Origin: Rhodospirillum sp.
Lineage (GTDB): Bacteria; Pseudomonadota; Alphaproteobacteria; Dongiales; Dongiaceae
NCBI GenBank assembly: GCA_013822765.1
Contig: PNKY01000005.1
Location: 186,001-250,000, forward strand
Direction: 5' to 3'
DNA length: 64,000 bases
Part shown: positions 30,063 through 42,509 of the stretch, in pieces
Layout: each line of letters opens with the position of its first letter
How positions within the stretch are numbered: position 1 is the first letter of the stretch
Notes under the pieces: generated by a model
What the model was told of the DNA's origin: nothing
The model's input: only the letters and a program-made list of their open reading frames with translations
Databases searched by the model: none
Translations under genes and position numbers: made by a program

Positions 30063-31262
30063 CTAACCCACCACTCTCGCCACCGTCGCCCCGATCGCGC
30101 TTGGCTGCAGCTTGGCGTCGATGACGAGCTGTGCGGCTCCCAGGATGCCGGCGCGGTCGTCGCTGCGGGCGGTGTGGATGGCGAGGCCCTCGATCGCCAG
30201 CGGCAGGCAGCGCTGGTAGATCATTTCGCGGGTTCCGGCGATCAGGTGCTCGCCCGCCTGCGAAAGTGTTCCGCCGATCACGATGGTCGTGGGATTGAGG
30301 ATGCTGACCACGTCGGCCAGCACCTCGCCCAGCACCCGCCCCGCTTCGCGGATGCGCCGGATGCATTCCGGCGTGCCGCGATCCAGCAGCGCCATCACGT
30401 CGCGCGCGGTCTGGCCTTCGAAGCCAAGCGTACGCAGGTCGCGCGCGATCGCCCAGCCGGCGGCGCGCGCCTCCACGCAGCCGAGCTTGCCGCAGCGGCA
30501 GAGCGGCGCCTTGGGTGCGTCGAACTGGATGTGACCGATGTCGCCGGACGCGCCGCGCCCGCCGCGATAGACCTGGCCGCGGGTGACGATGCCGCTGCCG
30601 ATGCCGGTGCCGGCCTTCACGAAGAAGAAGTGGTCGGCGTTCGGGTAGAAGCGCCGATGCTCCGACAGCGCCATCAGATTGACGTCGTTGTCGATCAGCG
30701 CGTCGATGCCGAGGGATTTTTCCAGCCAGCCGCGGATGTCGAAATTGTCCCACTGGCGCATCACCGAGGGACCGACCACCCGCCCGCCTTCGTGATCGAC
30801 CGGCGCGGGCAAACTGAGGCCGACGCCGAACACCTGGCTCGGCTTGCGGCCGACGCGCTTCAGCAGCGCACGGCCGCAGCGCGCGATCTCGCCCAGGATC
30901 GGCAGCGGTCCACTGCCGACGTCGATGGCGACGGTCTGCTCCGCGAGAATGCGTGGGCCGAGATCGGTGACGGCGACGCGGGTGACGCTCTCGCCGATGT
31001 CCGCCGCCAGGGTGACGGCAAAAGACTCGTTGAGCTTCAGGATGCGCGCCGGCCGGCCGCCGCTGGGCTGGCGCGCGGCGGTCTCGTCGATCAGGCCGAT
31101 CTCCAGCAGCTCGTCCAGGCGATGCGCCACGGTGGCGCGCGACAGGCCGGAGACGCGCTCGATGTCGGGCCGCGTCGTCGCTTGGCGCGACAGGATGAGG
31201 GCGAGAAGCTGCCCCGAACCGGGGGCGTTGGGTGAAATCAACTTCTGCATAAATATATGCAT
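30063..31262 (-). CDS. ROK family transcriptional regulator
   Basis: [33 protein letters not shown] followed by ROK kinase fold ([45 protein letters not shown]). Starts at 31262 and 31250 both possible. Confidence 0.93.
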   Translation of the reverse strand: MHIFMQKLISPNAPGSGQLLALILSRQATTRPDIERVSGLSRATVAHRLDELLEIGLIDETAARQPSGGRPARILKLNESFAVTLAADIGESVTRVAVTDLGPRILAEQTVAIDVGSGPLPILGEIARCGRALLKRVGRKPSQVFGVGLSLPAPVDHEGGRVVGPSVMRQWDNFDIRGWLEKSLGIDALIDNDVNLMALSEHRRFYPNADHFFFVKAGTGIGSGIVTRGQVYRGGRGASGDIGHIQFDAPKAPLCRCGKLGCVEARAAGWAIARDLRTLGFEGQTARDVMALLDRGTPECIRRIREAGRVLGEVLADVVSILNPTTIVIGGTLSQAGEHLIAGTREMIYQRCLPLAIEGLAIHTARSDDRAGILGAAQLVIDAKLQPSAIGATVARVVG

Positions 31263-31266
31263 ATAT
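31253..31266. promoter_or_regulatory. Candidate operator, perfect palindrome ATATATGCATATAT
   Basis: 14-bp palindrome at the ROK regulator 5' end, 15 bp upstream of TTGACA (31281-31286) facing the binding-protein gene. Confidence 0.45.
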
Positions 31267-31376
31267 CTTCTATGATCTGCTTGACAACAGACAAAATGGA
31301 GACTTTGAATCCACCCACGGCCATATCGCCGAAAAACCGGCCCGCCAGCAGGCGAGGACCAAATTGGGAGGAAGAC

Positions 31377-32450
31377 ATGATGGTGGAACGTGCGGTTGCG
31401 CGCGGGCACTCGTCCGCGTCACCCTTGAAGAGCTTGATGGCTTGCGTGGCCGTCTCCGCATTATCGGCGGTCCTGTGGGCCGCGCCCGCCAGCGCCCAGG
31501 ACAAGGTCATCGTGGGCCTCATCACCAAGACCAACACCAATCCGTTTTTCGCCAAGATGAAGGAAGGCGCCGAAGCGGAAGCCAACAAGCTTGGCCTCGA
31601 GCTGCAGAGCTTCGCCGGCAAGTATGACGGCGACAACGAGAGCCAGGTCGCTGCCATCGAGAACCTGATCGCAGCCGGCGCCAAGGGCATCCTTCTCACC
31701 GCCAGCGACACCAAGGCGATCGTGCCATCGGTCGAGAAGGCGCGGCAGGCCGGCATCCTGGTGATCGCGCTCGACACGCCGCTGGATCCGATCGGCGCAG
31801 CCGACGCCACCTTCGCCACCGACAACTTTAAGGCCGGCGAACTGATCGGCGCCTGGGCGGCCAAGACGCTGGGCGACAAGGCGAAGGATGCCCGTATCGC
31901 CTTCGTCGATGCGATCGAATCCCAGCCGACGGTCGATATGCTGCGCGATCAGGGCTTCATGAAGGGCTTCGGCATCGATATCAAGGACGCGACCAAATAC
32001 GGCGACGAGGACGATCCCAGGATCGTCGGCCACCAGTGGGGCGCCGGCGCCGAAGAAGGCGGCCGTACCGGCATGGAGAACCTGCTGCAGAAGGATCCGA
32101 CCATCAGCGTCGTTTACACCATCAACGAACCGACGGCAGCGGGCGCGCACGAAGCGCTGAAGGCGGTCGGCCGCGACAAGGACGTGCTGATGACCTCGGT
32201 CGACGGCGGCTGCCCAGGCGTGCAGAACGTGAAGGCCGGCGTGATCGGCGCGACCGCGCAGCAATATCCGCTGCTGATGGCCTCGATGGGCGTCGAAGCG
32301 GTGGCGAAATTCGCCAAGTCGGGCGAGAAGCCGAAGCCGACCCCGGGCCTCGAGTTCTTCAACACCGGTGTCGCCTTGGTTACCGACAAGCCGGTCGAAG
32401 GGATCGAATCCATTTCGTCGGAGCAAGCCCTGAAAAAGTGCTGGGGCTGA
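31377..32450 (+). CDS. Sugar ABC transporter substrate-binding protein (ribose/RbsB family)
   Basis: Signal peptide ending [71 protein letters not shown]. Confidence 0.93.
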   Translation: MMVERAVARGHSSASPLKSLMACVAVSALSAVLWAAPASAQDKVIVGLITKTNTNPFFAKMKEGAEAEANKLGLELQSFAGKYDGDNESQVAAIENLIAAGAKGILLTASDTKAIVPSVEKARQAGILVIALDTPLDPIGAADATFATDNFKAGELIGAWAAKTLGDKAKDARIAFVDAIESQPTVDMLRDQGFMKGFGIDIKDATKYGDEDDPRIVGHQWGAGAEEGGRTGMENLLQKDPTISVVYTINEPTAAGAHEALKAVGRDKDVLMTSVDGGCPGVQNVKAGVIGATAQQYPLLMASMGVEAVAKFAKSGEKPKPTPGLEFFNTGVALVTDKPVEGIESISSEQALKKCWG

Positions 32451-32461
32451 CACGGTTCGCG

Positions 32462-32493
32462 GGCGAGCAGCTGGAACGGCTGCTCGCCTTTTT
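32462..32493 (+). terminator. Rho-independent terminator-like hairpin after the binding-protein gene
   Basis: GGCGAGCAGC-tggaacg-GCTGCTCGCC (10-bp stem) followed by TTTTT. Confidence 0.85.
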
Positions 32494-32513
32494 CTCACAA
32501 GGAGCAATTCGGA

Positions 32514-33536
32514 ATGAAGCGTCTCGATAGCAAGCTCGCCCGCATCCGGTCCGGCCACTACAAGCGGACCGACTTCATCATCGCCGACGCCAAGGACGGC
32601 GACATGGGGCCGAGCCTCACCTCCAGCGGGCCGCACCGCCAGCCCGACGGCACCTGGACGCGCTATCGCAGCCGCGCCGAGTTCCTGGACCAGATCGCCG
32701 CCATCGTGCGGCAGGATATCGTCGACATCATGCTGGTGTCGGCCTCCAACCTCGAGCTGTTGAACGAGCGCGAAGTCTTCCACAACAGCGCGGTGAAGCC
32801 GGCGATCCGCGCCAACGACACCACCGATATCTGGCGCTGCCGCGGCGCGGTCTACCACAACAGCCCGTCGCGCCCCTTCCGCTCCGCCAACCTGTCGCAC
32901 GTGATGTATGGCGCGGCCGAGCCGACGCCGGACAAGGGCATCGTCGGCACCGACCTCGGGCTCTATTCGATCACCTTCAACAACGACATCGAAGCCGATG
33001 TGCGCTCGCTCGAGCATTTCAGCGCGTTCCGCGCCGACGCGGTCGCACACGGCTTCAAGTATTTCCTCGAGGTATTCAATCCGAACGTCGACACCGGCAT
33101 CGATCCCAAGCTAGTACCGCACTACATCAACGACGTGATCCTGCGCTGCCTCGCCGGCGTCACCCAGGCGGAGCGGCCGCAGTTCCTGAAGATCGCCTAT
33201 AACGGCCCGAGGGCGCTGGAGGAGCTCGCCTCCTTCGACCCCAGCCTGGTGGTCGGCGTGCTCGGCGGCGGCGCCGGCACCACGCGCGACTGTTTCGAGC
33301 TGATCTACCAGGCGGAGCGCTACGGCGCGCGGGTCGCGCTGTTCGGGCGCAAGATCAACCTCGCGGAAAATCCGCTCACCATGGTTTCCTTCATGCGCCA
33401 GGTAGCGGACGGCAGCATCGCGCCGGCGGAGGCGGTGAAGGCCTATCACGGCGAGCTGCAGAAGCAGAAAATCAAGGCGGCGCGGTCGCTCGAAGAGGAT
33501 CTCGCCATCACGGAAGCGCCGCTGAAAGCCGGCTGA
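32514..33536 (+). CDS. Aldolase-like beta/alpha-barrel protein (possible class I aldolase; function unassigned)
   Basis: Long ORF; FLKIAYNGPRALEELASF, VGVLGGGAGTTRDCFELIYQAERYGARVALFGRKINLAENPLTMVSFMRQVADG; next to PfkB kinase. Confidence 0.7.
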   Translation: MKRLDSKLARIRSGHYKRTDFIIADAKDGDMGPSLTSSGPHRQPDGTWTRYRSRAEFLDQIAAIVRQDIVDIMLVSASNLELLNEREVFHNSAVKPAIRANDTTDIWRCRGAVYHNSPSRPFRSANLSHVMYGAAEPTPDKGIVGTDLGLYSITFNNDIEADVRSLEHFSAFRADAVAHGFKYFLEVFNPNVDTGIDPKLVPHYINDVILRCLAGVTQAERPQFLKIAYNGPRALEELASFDPSLVVGVLGGGAGTTRDCFELIYQAERYGARVALFGRKINLAENPLTMVSFMRQVADGSIAPAEAVKAYHGELQKQKIKAARSLEEDLAITEAPLKAG

Positions 33537-33544
33537 GGATTTCG

Positions 33545-34573
33545 ATGGCTGGCACGCGACGCGGCTTCATCACCGGCGGCACCTGGTGCGTCGATCTCAA
33601 CAAGATGATCGACTTCTGGCCGCCGGAGGATTCGATCGCCGAGATCCACCAGATCGACGTTCGCGGCGGCGGCTCCGGCTCCAACCTCGCCATCGACATG
33701 AAGAAGCTCGACCCCGCGATGCCGGTGGAGACCATCGGCATCGTGGGCGACGACGAGAACGGCCGCTTCCTGCTCAGCCATGCCGACAGCTTCGGCATCG
33801 GCCGCCGCCAGATGGCGGTGACCAAGGAACTGCCGACGCAATTCACCGACTGCTTCGGCTCCAAGCGCACCGGCCGGCGCACACATATCTACTATCCAGG
33901 CGCCGCCGCGCTGCTGACGCCGGATCATTTCGACTTCGCGGAAACCAGCGGCCGCATCTTCCATCTTGGCCTTCCGGGCATCCACAAGCTGCTGGATGGT
34001 CCGTGGCAAGGCGACGCCAACGGCTGGGTCACCGTGCTCAAGAAGGCGAAGGCCGCCGGCCTCACCACCAACTTCGAGCTGGTGATGATCGAGCCGCAGC
34101 GCCTCGCCGGCATCATCCGTCCATGCCTGCCCCATCTCGACTACCTGGTGGTCAACGACTGGGAGATCGGCGCCATCGGAGACGAGAAGACCTACAACGA
34201 GGGCGTCACCAACATCCCGGGGTGCCTGACGGCGGCGCGCAATGTGCTGGCCAAGAGCAGCATCGGCCTGGTGGTGGTGCATTTCCCCAAGGGCGCCATC
34301 GCCGTGGCGCGCGATGGAGCGGTGACGCAGCAGCCGTCCGTGCGGGTTCCGCAATCCGCCATCGTCAGCGCCAACGGCGCCGGCGACGCGTTCGCCGCCG
34401 GCATGCTGTACGGCTTGCATGAAAGCTGGGACGTGCGCCGCTGCCTCGCCCTCGCCCACGCTAGCGCCGCCGCCTCGCTGCGCGGCGCTTCCACCACCGA
34501 CACGGTCGAAAAGTGGCAGACCTGCCTGCAGCTGGCCGAGAGCTGGGGCTGGAGCGACTGGCCCGCTCAGTAG
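33545..34573 (+). CDS. PfkB family carbohydrate kinase
   Basis: DVRGGGSGSNLAIDMKKL, VSANGAGDAFAAGMLYGL (PfkB signature 2). Confidence 0.92.
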   Translation: MAGTRRGFITGGTWCVDLNKMIDFWPPEDSIAEIHQIDVRGGGSGSNLAIDMKKLDPAMPVETIGIVGDDENGRFLLSHADSFGIGRRQMAVTKELPTQFTDCFGSKRTGRRTHIYYPGAAALLTPDHFDFAETSGRIFHLGLPGIHKLLDGPWQGDANGWVTVLKKAKAAGLTTNFELVMIEPQRLAGIIRPCLPHLDYLVVNDWEIGAIGDEKTYNEGVTNIPGCLTAARNVLAKSSIGLVVVHFPKGAIAVARDGAVTQQPSVRVPQSAIVSANGAGDAFAAGMLYGLHESWDVRRCLALAHASAAASLRGASTTDTVEKWQTCLQLAESWGWSDWPAQ

Positions 34574-35262
34574 TGCCGAGGGAACACGCTTTTCAGATGC
34601 GCGCGCATCAGGTCGGTGGCGCGCTCGCGGGTGAGCAGGCCGAGCATGATGTTCACCCAGAGGCCATCGCCGGAGGCGAGCAGGAACTGGCCAGCCTTCT
34701 CCGCATCGAGGTTCTTGTAGCGGCCTGATAGCGCCAAAGCGTGGCAGGCGTTCATCAGCGCCTCGCCATACTCGGCGTCGCTCTCGGTGCAGACGTCCAT
34801 GTATTTCGGCCGGAAGCGGACCTCGCTCCAATAGGCGACCCAGACCGAGATGCGCTCGTGCCGGCACACCTTGGGATGCAGCTGCGCCAGCGTCACGGCT
34901 TCCAGCAGCGCGGCCGGGTCGTCGCCCGCCTTGTCGCGCGCTTCGTGCCAGATCTCGCGGAACTCGCCCGTCACCGCACGCAGCGCCTCCAGCAGCAGCA
35001 TGTCCTTGCTGGCGAAATACTGGTTGACCGCGCCGTTCGCCATGCCGGCTTCCTGCACCACGTCGGCGATGGTGGTCTCGCCGATGCCGTGCTGGCTGAT
35101 GGCGCGGATGGCAGCCTCGATCAGCTGCTCGCGGCGGATGTCGCGCACCGCCTTGCGGGCAACCTTCAGTGTATTGCGGGGCTTGCGAGGCTTGGTTGGA
35201 AGGGCTGACTTGGGCACTGGGATGTGGCGCGGGTGCGGATGTCGATCGCACACCATAGCCAC
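34567..35262 (-). CDS. TetR family transcriptional regulator (BetI-like)
   Basis: RREQLIEAAIRAISQHGIGETTIADVVQEAGMANGAVNQYFASKDMLLLEALR HTH. Confidence 0.9.
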   Translation of the reverse strand: MAMVCDRHPHPRHIPVPKSALPTKPRKPRNTLKVARKAVRDIRREQLIEAAIRAISQHGIGETTIADVVQEAGMANGAVNQYFASKDMLLLEALRAVTGEFREIWHEARDKAGDDPAALLEAVTLAQLHPKVCRHERISVWVAYWSEVRFRPKYMDVCTESDAEYGEALMNACHALALSGRYKNLDAEKAGQFLLASGDGLWVNIMLGLLTRERATDLMRAHLKSVFPRHY

Positions 35263-35660
35263 TGAAGGTGCGCCGGGCCAAGCGCCGAATCTTCAACCGG
35301 TCCGGAATGATTCCCGCCGAACGGGCTGGAACAGCGCGATTCTCTTCGAGCGTTGCCGCGACTGCCGCACGGCCGTCATCGTCGCGTCATGGGACGGCGC
35401 TAAATTTGAGTCGCGCCGTCCAATTTGATTCGGATAGCATGTTTTGGTCCCGCAACACGAAGCGACCGTCTTATTCCACGCTTCGCGCCACCGGCCGCGA
35501 AATAGTCTCGCAATGGCCGCTGCGGACAAATGCGCGCAACGACGTGCAAGGCCTGGCAGTTCAGCCGGGAGGCGATGCGGTATGGTCTGAGGGCGGACCT
35601 AGCCGCGGCAGTGCAACCGACCGGCGACGGTTGGACGACTTTCTTTATGGGAGGTGACTG

Positions 35661-36077
35661 ATGCGCAAATCCGAAAAGACGGCGGTGCATGGCGCTGCCG
35701 ATCTCCAGGCGCAACTGAGCGAGGCCTGGAACCAGCAACTCGGCCGTTCGGGCGAGACCTACGGCAGGGTGTTCGCCGCGATGCGCGATGAATTCACCGG
35801 CTTCGTGCAGCGCCGGGTCGACGCCAACATGGCCGCCATGCGCGAATGGTCCGAATGCCGCAGCCTGAACGACGTGCTGGCGCTGCAGCAGCGCTGGGTG
35901 CAGTCGGCGGTCGCGCACTATGTCGACCAGGGCAATCGCGTCCTCGAGACCTGCCGGCTGGCGGCGACCGACATCGCCGAAGCGGCACAGCCGAAGGCGG
36001 AACAAGAGAAGCCGGCGGCCGAGCGCAAGCCCGCCGCGCAACGGTCCGCAGGGCCGGACATCAAGGAAGCGGCGTAG
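35661..36077 (+). CDS. Phasin family protein
   Basis: Short Ala-rich helical protein with ALQQRWVQSAVAHYVDQGNRVLETCRLAA, AAERKPAAQ tail; phasin pattern. Confidence 0.75.
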   Translation: MRKSEKTAVHGAADLQAQLSEAWNQQLGRSGETYGRVFAAMRDEFTGFVQRRVDANMAAMREWSECRSLNDVLALQQRWVQSAVAHYVDQGNRVLETCRLAATDIAEAAQPKAEQEKPAAERKPAAQRSAGPDIKEAA

Positions 36078-36228
36078 GAATTCACAGAAGCGGCCTTCCC
36101 TAAGCCTTGGAGCTCGGGGGAAGGAAGCCTGGCGATTGACCGTTGCCCGCCGTCCCTCCAGCTTGACACAGCCAGCACAACCTGCAGGTTAGGCGCGTTG
36201 CCTGGGGACAACCGCTTCGAGGGTCAAT

Positions 36229-36468
36229 ATGCCAACGCCATATCAGTTTGCGCTCTTGCTGGTGCGCCTTTTTGCGGCCATGGGGATTGTGGCCGGGGTC
36301 GTCCTATTGGTCGGATCATTCGTCCTCGGCCTTACCGGATTTGGCGCCGCCAAGCCTCTGGAGGGTGTTCCCTATTCCCTCATCTGCTATGGGCTTCTCG
36401 ACCTTATCGGAAGCATCGGGACACTGCTTCTCGCCAAGAAAATCGCGACCTTCGCCGCGCAAACCTGA
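36229..36468 (+). CDS. Small integral membrane protein (79 aa)
   Basis: Two predicted hydrophobic helices (LLLVRLFAAMGIVAGVVLLVGSFVLGL; LICYGLLDLIGSIGTLLL). Confidence 0.65.
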   Translation: MPTPYQFALLLVRLFAAMGIVAGVVLLVGSFVLGLTGFGAAKPLEGVPYSLICYGLLDLIGSIGTLLLAKKIATFAAQT

Positions 36469-36475
36469 AAAGAGT

Positions 36476-36798
36476 TCACCGCCACTCGAACACGGCCAGC
36501 ACGCAGCCGGTCTCGGTGCGCGAGGAGTGGTGCGTGCCGGGCGCGAAGGACACGAAGTCGCCCGCCTTGAACACCGTACCGTCGGAATCGATCAGCTCGC
36601 CTTCCAGCACCACGAATTCCTCGTAGCCGGGGTGATCGTGCGCGATGGTCTCGGCGCCGGGCTGCATTCGCATGAGATAGCTGCCGACACCGGTTTCCTT
36701 GCGGAAGCTGATCGGCAGCCAGGACATCTCCGGCTGTACCGGGCCTTCGAGATCGTATTGCTGGAACGGGGTCTTGGCGATCGGGGTGACGCTGCGGC

Positions 36799-36802
<4 letters not shown>
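36476..36802 (-). CDS. Cupin domain-containing protein
   Basis: MQPGAETIAHDHPGYEEFVVLEGELIDSDGTVFKAGDFVSFAPGTHHSSRTETGC. Confidence 0.9.
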
Positions 36803-38064
<1,262 letters not shown>

Positions 38065-38197
38065 GGCCCGCCTCGTAACGCGCCGGCGCGCACTTCACCC
38101 CGAAGTCGCCAGCGCATTAGGCCAGTTCAGCATTCCAGTTCTTAACAGGAAGATAAAATCCTACAGGATGCTATACCCCGGGATGTGGGCATGCGCT

Positions 38198-38226
38198 GGC
38201 CCTCCCCGGTTCTATCGGGGAGGGCC
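38198..38226 (-). terminator. Terminator-like hairpin (no clear U-tract)
   Basis: GGCCCTCCCCG-gttctat-CGGGGAGGGCC, perfect 11-bp stem, 3' of the minus-strand binding-protein gene. Confidence 0.5.
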
Positions 38227-38253
38227 GCGAGACGATGGCGGAATGTTGCTTGG

Positions 38254-39354
38254 CTACAGCGCTTTGCACTCTTCCCAGAGCTTGACGTATTTGGCTTCGC
38301 GCTCGGCTTCGACCGGCTGGAAGAAGATGCCGTTGGCGAGATGCTTGACCGGGTCGGTTATGCCCAGCGCCTTGACCTGCTCGGGATCCGCGATCTCGAA
38401 CGCCTTCCTGTTGCTGTGGCCGTACCCGGTGTTCTCGATCAGGTATTTGCCGGTCTCCGGCGAGATCCAGGCATCGATGAAATCGTAGGCGGCAGCCTCG
38501 TCTGCCTTGCCGACGTTGAGCAGGGTCAGGCCGCAGAGCCAGGTGAAGATGCCCTCCTTCGGGACGGCGTACTTCAACGGCACGTCGGCACCGAGCGTCT
38601 TGACCGTTTCGTTCCAGGCATAGCCAGCGACAATTTCGCCGGACGCAAGCGCCTGGTTGAGCTCGGTCGGATCGCTCCAGATGAAGCGGCTATTCTTCAC
38701 CAGCTTCTGCACCAGCGGCTTGGTGGCGGCCAGTTCCTCGTCCGACATCTCCCAGATCTTCTGCGGCGAGTAGCCGAGCATCAGACCGGCGATTTCCACC
38801 GCGACTTCGCTGTCGGTGAAGGCGACCTTCCCGGAATATTTGTCGTCGAAGAAGATGTTCCAGGTCTCGCCCTCGGCCTCGCTCACCAGGTCGGTGCGAT
38901 AGGCGATGCTGGAGTTGCCCCAATCCGCCGGCGCCATCACCACGTTGCCGTCGATCACCACGCCGTCCGCCGTCTGCAGCGCGGGAATGACGTCGGGCCA
39001 GTTGCTGAGCCTGGCGGTGTCGATCGGCTTGGTCAGCTTCGCCTCGGTGAAGCGCACCACCGAATAGGTGCAGGGATGCATGATGTCGGCATTGAATCCT
39101 GCGCGGACCTTCTGCACGGCTTCCTGCTCGTTGGCGAAGATCGAGAAGCTGGGCGGCGCACCATGCTTGGCCACGTACGAACCAAAGTGGTCCGGCGTGT
39201 CGTAGCCGGCCCATTCGAGGCAAACCAGCGGATCCGCCTTGGCCATCCGCGACATCGCGGTCAAGCCGACGCCGAACGCGCCAGCGCCGGCAATCATCTG
39301 CCGCCGGGTCACTTTGCCCTGCGCCATGCGATCGATGAACTTGAGCCTATTCAT
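38254..39354 (-). CDS. Spermidine/putrescine-type ABC transporter substrate-binding protein
   Basis: Tat-like signal TRRQMIAGAGAFGVGL; PotD-like mature region; divergent from PotBCA-like genes. Confidence 0.88.
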   Translation of the reverse strand: MNRLKFIDRMAQGKVTRRQMIAGAGAFGVGLTAMSRMAKADPLVCLEWAGYDTPDHFGSYVAKHGAPPSFSIFANEQEAVQKVRAGFNADIMHPCTYSVVRFTEAKLTKPIDTARLSNWPDVIPALQTADGVVIDGNVVMAPADWGNSSIAYRTDLVSEAEGETWNIFFDDKYSGKVAFTDSEVAVEIAGLMLGYSPQKIWEMSDEELAATKPLVQKLVKNSRFIWSDPTELNQALASGEIVAGYAWNETVKTLGADVPLKYAVPKEGIFTWLCGLTLLNVGKADEAAAYDFIDAWISPETGKYLIENTGYGHSNRKAFEIADPEQVKALGITDPVKHLANGIFFQPVEAEREAKYVKLWEECKAL

Positions 39355-39448
39355 TGCACCGCTCCCTGCTGCTGTTGTCGTTACGCGGTTCGGCCGCGCT
39401 TGCCGTCGTTGCCGGAATTGGGGCCGAGATCAGGCGGGATGTCAATGC

Positions 39449-39466
39449 CATGAACCATCGTTCATG
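39449..39466. promoter_or_regulatory. Candidate operator CATGAAC-CATC-GTTCATG in divergent promoter region
   Basis: Perfect 7-bp arms, 4-bp spacer; TTGACA follows at 39471-39476. Confidence 0.4.
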
Positions 39467-39566
39467 AAAGTTGACAGCGCCGGAAACGCAGTATCTATTT
39501 TTGCGCAACAAGACTGGGACGCCGGCCCTAATCTGGGAGTCGGCGCGGGAAACAGGGAAGTTCAAG

Positions 39567-40553
39567 ATGGCAGTTGCCGAACCCGGCGCGGTGCCGGGAT
39601 GGACGGCATTGAACGGGCGATGGGGCACGTGGTTGCGGCGCCGCGAGTGGGCGCGCGGCTATCTGCTGATGTCGCCGACACTTTTGGTCATGGTGGCGAT
39701 GCTGATCGTGCCCATGATCGCGCTCATCATCATGAGCTTCTGGACCCAGACGGTCCTCGAGATCGACCGGACCTTCACGCTGGAGAACTACTGGCACCTG
39801 ATCGAGCCGGCCGGCGAAGGCGACGAGGTCCCGACCTGGATGGGCATCCCCTTCCCGCTCAAGCGCGCTGTCTATCTCGTCTTGCTGCTGAAATCGATCC
39901 TGATGTCGCTGGCGGCCACCGTCGCGGTCATCCTGCTCGCCTATCCGATGGCCTATTTCCTCGCCTTCCGGGTCAAGCGCCACAAGATGATCTGGCTGAT
40001 GGCGATCACCCTGCCGTTCTGGACCAGCTATCTGCTGCGGGTGTTCTCTTGGAAGCTGATGCTGGGCTTCGGCGGGGTGATCAACTCGGGGCTGATGAAG
40101 CTTGGCTTCATCAAAGAACCGCTGGAGTTCCTGCTCTACAATCCCACCGCGGTGGTCATCACGCTGGCGCACAGCTGGGTCGCCTTCGCCATCTTGCCGA
40201 TCTACGTCTCGTTGGAGAAGATCGACCGCTCGCTGCTGGAGGCGGCCAGTGACCTCGGCGACAAGCCGTGGGAGCGCTTCCTGCGCGTGACGCTGCCGCT
40301 ATCGATGCCGGGCCTGATCTCGTCCGCGCTGCTGGTCTTCATCCCGACGGTCGGGGACTACGTGACTCCAACGCTGGTCGGCGGGCCGTCCGGAATCATG
40401 GTCGGCAATGCCATCCAGACCCTGTTCTACCGCGTGAACAACATCCCGCTCGGCTCCGCGCTGTCGCTGGTCATGATGCTGGTGGTGACGCTGCTGGTCT
40501 GCCTGTTCCTGTGGGCGGTCGGCTATCGCAAGATGCAGCAGAGAGGGGCCTGA
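39567..40553 (+). CDS. ABC transporter permease (PotB-like)
   Basis: YLLMSPTLLVMVAMLIVPMIALIIMSF; EAA loop LLEAASDLGDKPWERFLRVTLPLSMPGL; start at ATG 39567. Confidence 0.92.
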   Translation: MAVAEPGAVPGWTALNGRWGTWLRRREWARGYLLMSPTLLVMVAMLIVPMIALIIMSFWTQTVLEIDRTFTLENYWHLIEPAGEGDEVPTWMGIPFPLKRAVYLVLLLKSILMSLAATVAVILLAYPMAYFLAFRVKRHKMIWLMAITLPFWTSYLLRVFSWKLMLGFGGVINSGLMKLGFIKEPLEFLLYNPTAVVITLAHSWVAFAILPIYVSLEKIDRSLLEAASDLGDKPWERFLRVTLPLSMPGLISSALLVFIPTVGDYVTPTLVGGPSGIMVGNAIQTLFYRVNNIPLGSALSLVMMLVVTLLVCLFLWAVGYRKMQQRGA

Positions 40554-40561
40554 TCGTGCGG

Positions 40562-41359
40562 ATGAAGCTCGATCCCATGACGGTCTATGGCTTCGCGTTC
40601 CTGGTCTTTCTCTATGCGCCGGTGCTGCTGATCCCGCTGTTCTCGTTCAACGACAGCACGGTCGCGACCTTCCCGATGAAGGGTTTCACGCTCAACGGCT
40701 ATCGCCTGATGGTCAATGACGCGTCACTGATGAACGCGCTGAAGAACAGCCTGATCGTCGGCATCGGTGTGTCGGTGGTCAGCACCGCCTTCGGCATGCT
40801 GGCGGCGATGGGGGCGACTCGCTACGCGCTGCCCGGCAAGGGCCCGGTCATGGGCACCATCATGCTGCCGCTGGTGGTGCCGAGCCTCATCATCTCGATC
40901 GCGCTGCTGGTCATCCTGCGCAAAGTGTTCGACGTCCCGCTCACGCTGTGGACGGTTGCTGCCGGGCATGTGCTGGTGTGCGTGCCGTTTTCCATGCTGG
41001 TGCTGATCGCGCGTCTGGAAGGGTTCGACAAGGGGTTGGAGGAAGCGTCCAATGATCTCGGCGAGAGCGCCTGGATGACGTTCTGGCGAGTCACCTTCCC
41101 GATCGCCCTGCCTGGCATCGTCGCCAGCCTCCTGATGTGCTTCACCATCTCGTTCGACGAGTTCGTGATGGCGTTCTTCCTCAGCGGCACCGACCAGACG
41201 CTGCCGGTGTTCCTCTACAGCCAGCTGCGCTTTCCCAACAAGCTGCCGCCGACCCTGTCGCTCGGCAGCTCCATCCTGGCGGCCTCGATCGTGATCGTGA
41301 TCGTGTCGGAATGGCTGCGCCGCCGCGGTGTCCAGACCAGCAAGCCGGGAGCATTCTGA
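40562..41359 (+). CDS. ABC transporter permease (PotC-like)
   Basis: [31 protein letters not shown] loop [27 protein letters not shown]. Confidence 0.92.
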   Translation: MKLDPMTVYGFAFLVFLYAPVLLIPLFSFNDSTVATFPMKGFTLNGYRLMVNDASLMNALKNSLIVGIGVSVVSTAFGMLAAMGATRYALPGKGPVMGTIMLPLVVPSLIISIALLVILRKVFDVPLTLWTVAAGHVLVCVPFSMLVLIARLEGFDKGLEEASNDLGESAWMTFWRVTFPIALPGIVASLLMCFTISFDEFVMAFFLSGTDQTLPVFLYSQLRFPNKLPPTLSLGSSILAASIVIVIVSEWLRRRGVQTSKPGAF

Positions 41360-41363
41360 AGCC

Positions 41364-42464
<1,101 letters not shown>

Positions 42465-42509
42465 GTCGTCGCGCCAAGGGGTCCACGTTCCGGTTTGGAG
42501 GGCCATCGC

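Noticed and set aside
33446-35296. 616-aa minus-strand ORF
   Set aside because: Out-of-frame with the TetR gene over its first part and antisense to PfkB over the rest; no recognisable domain.
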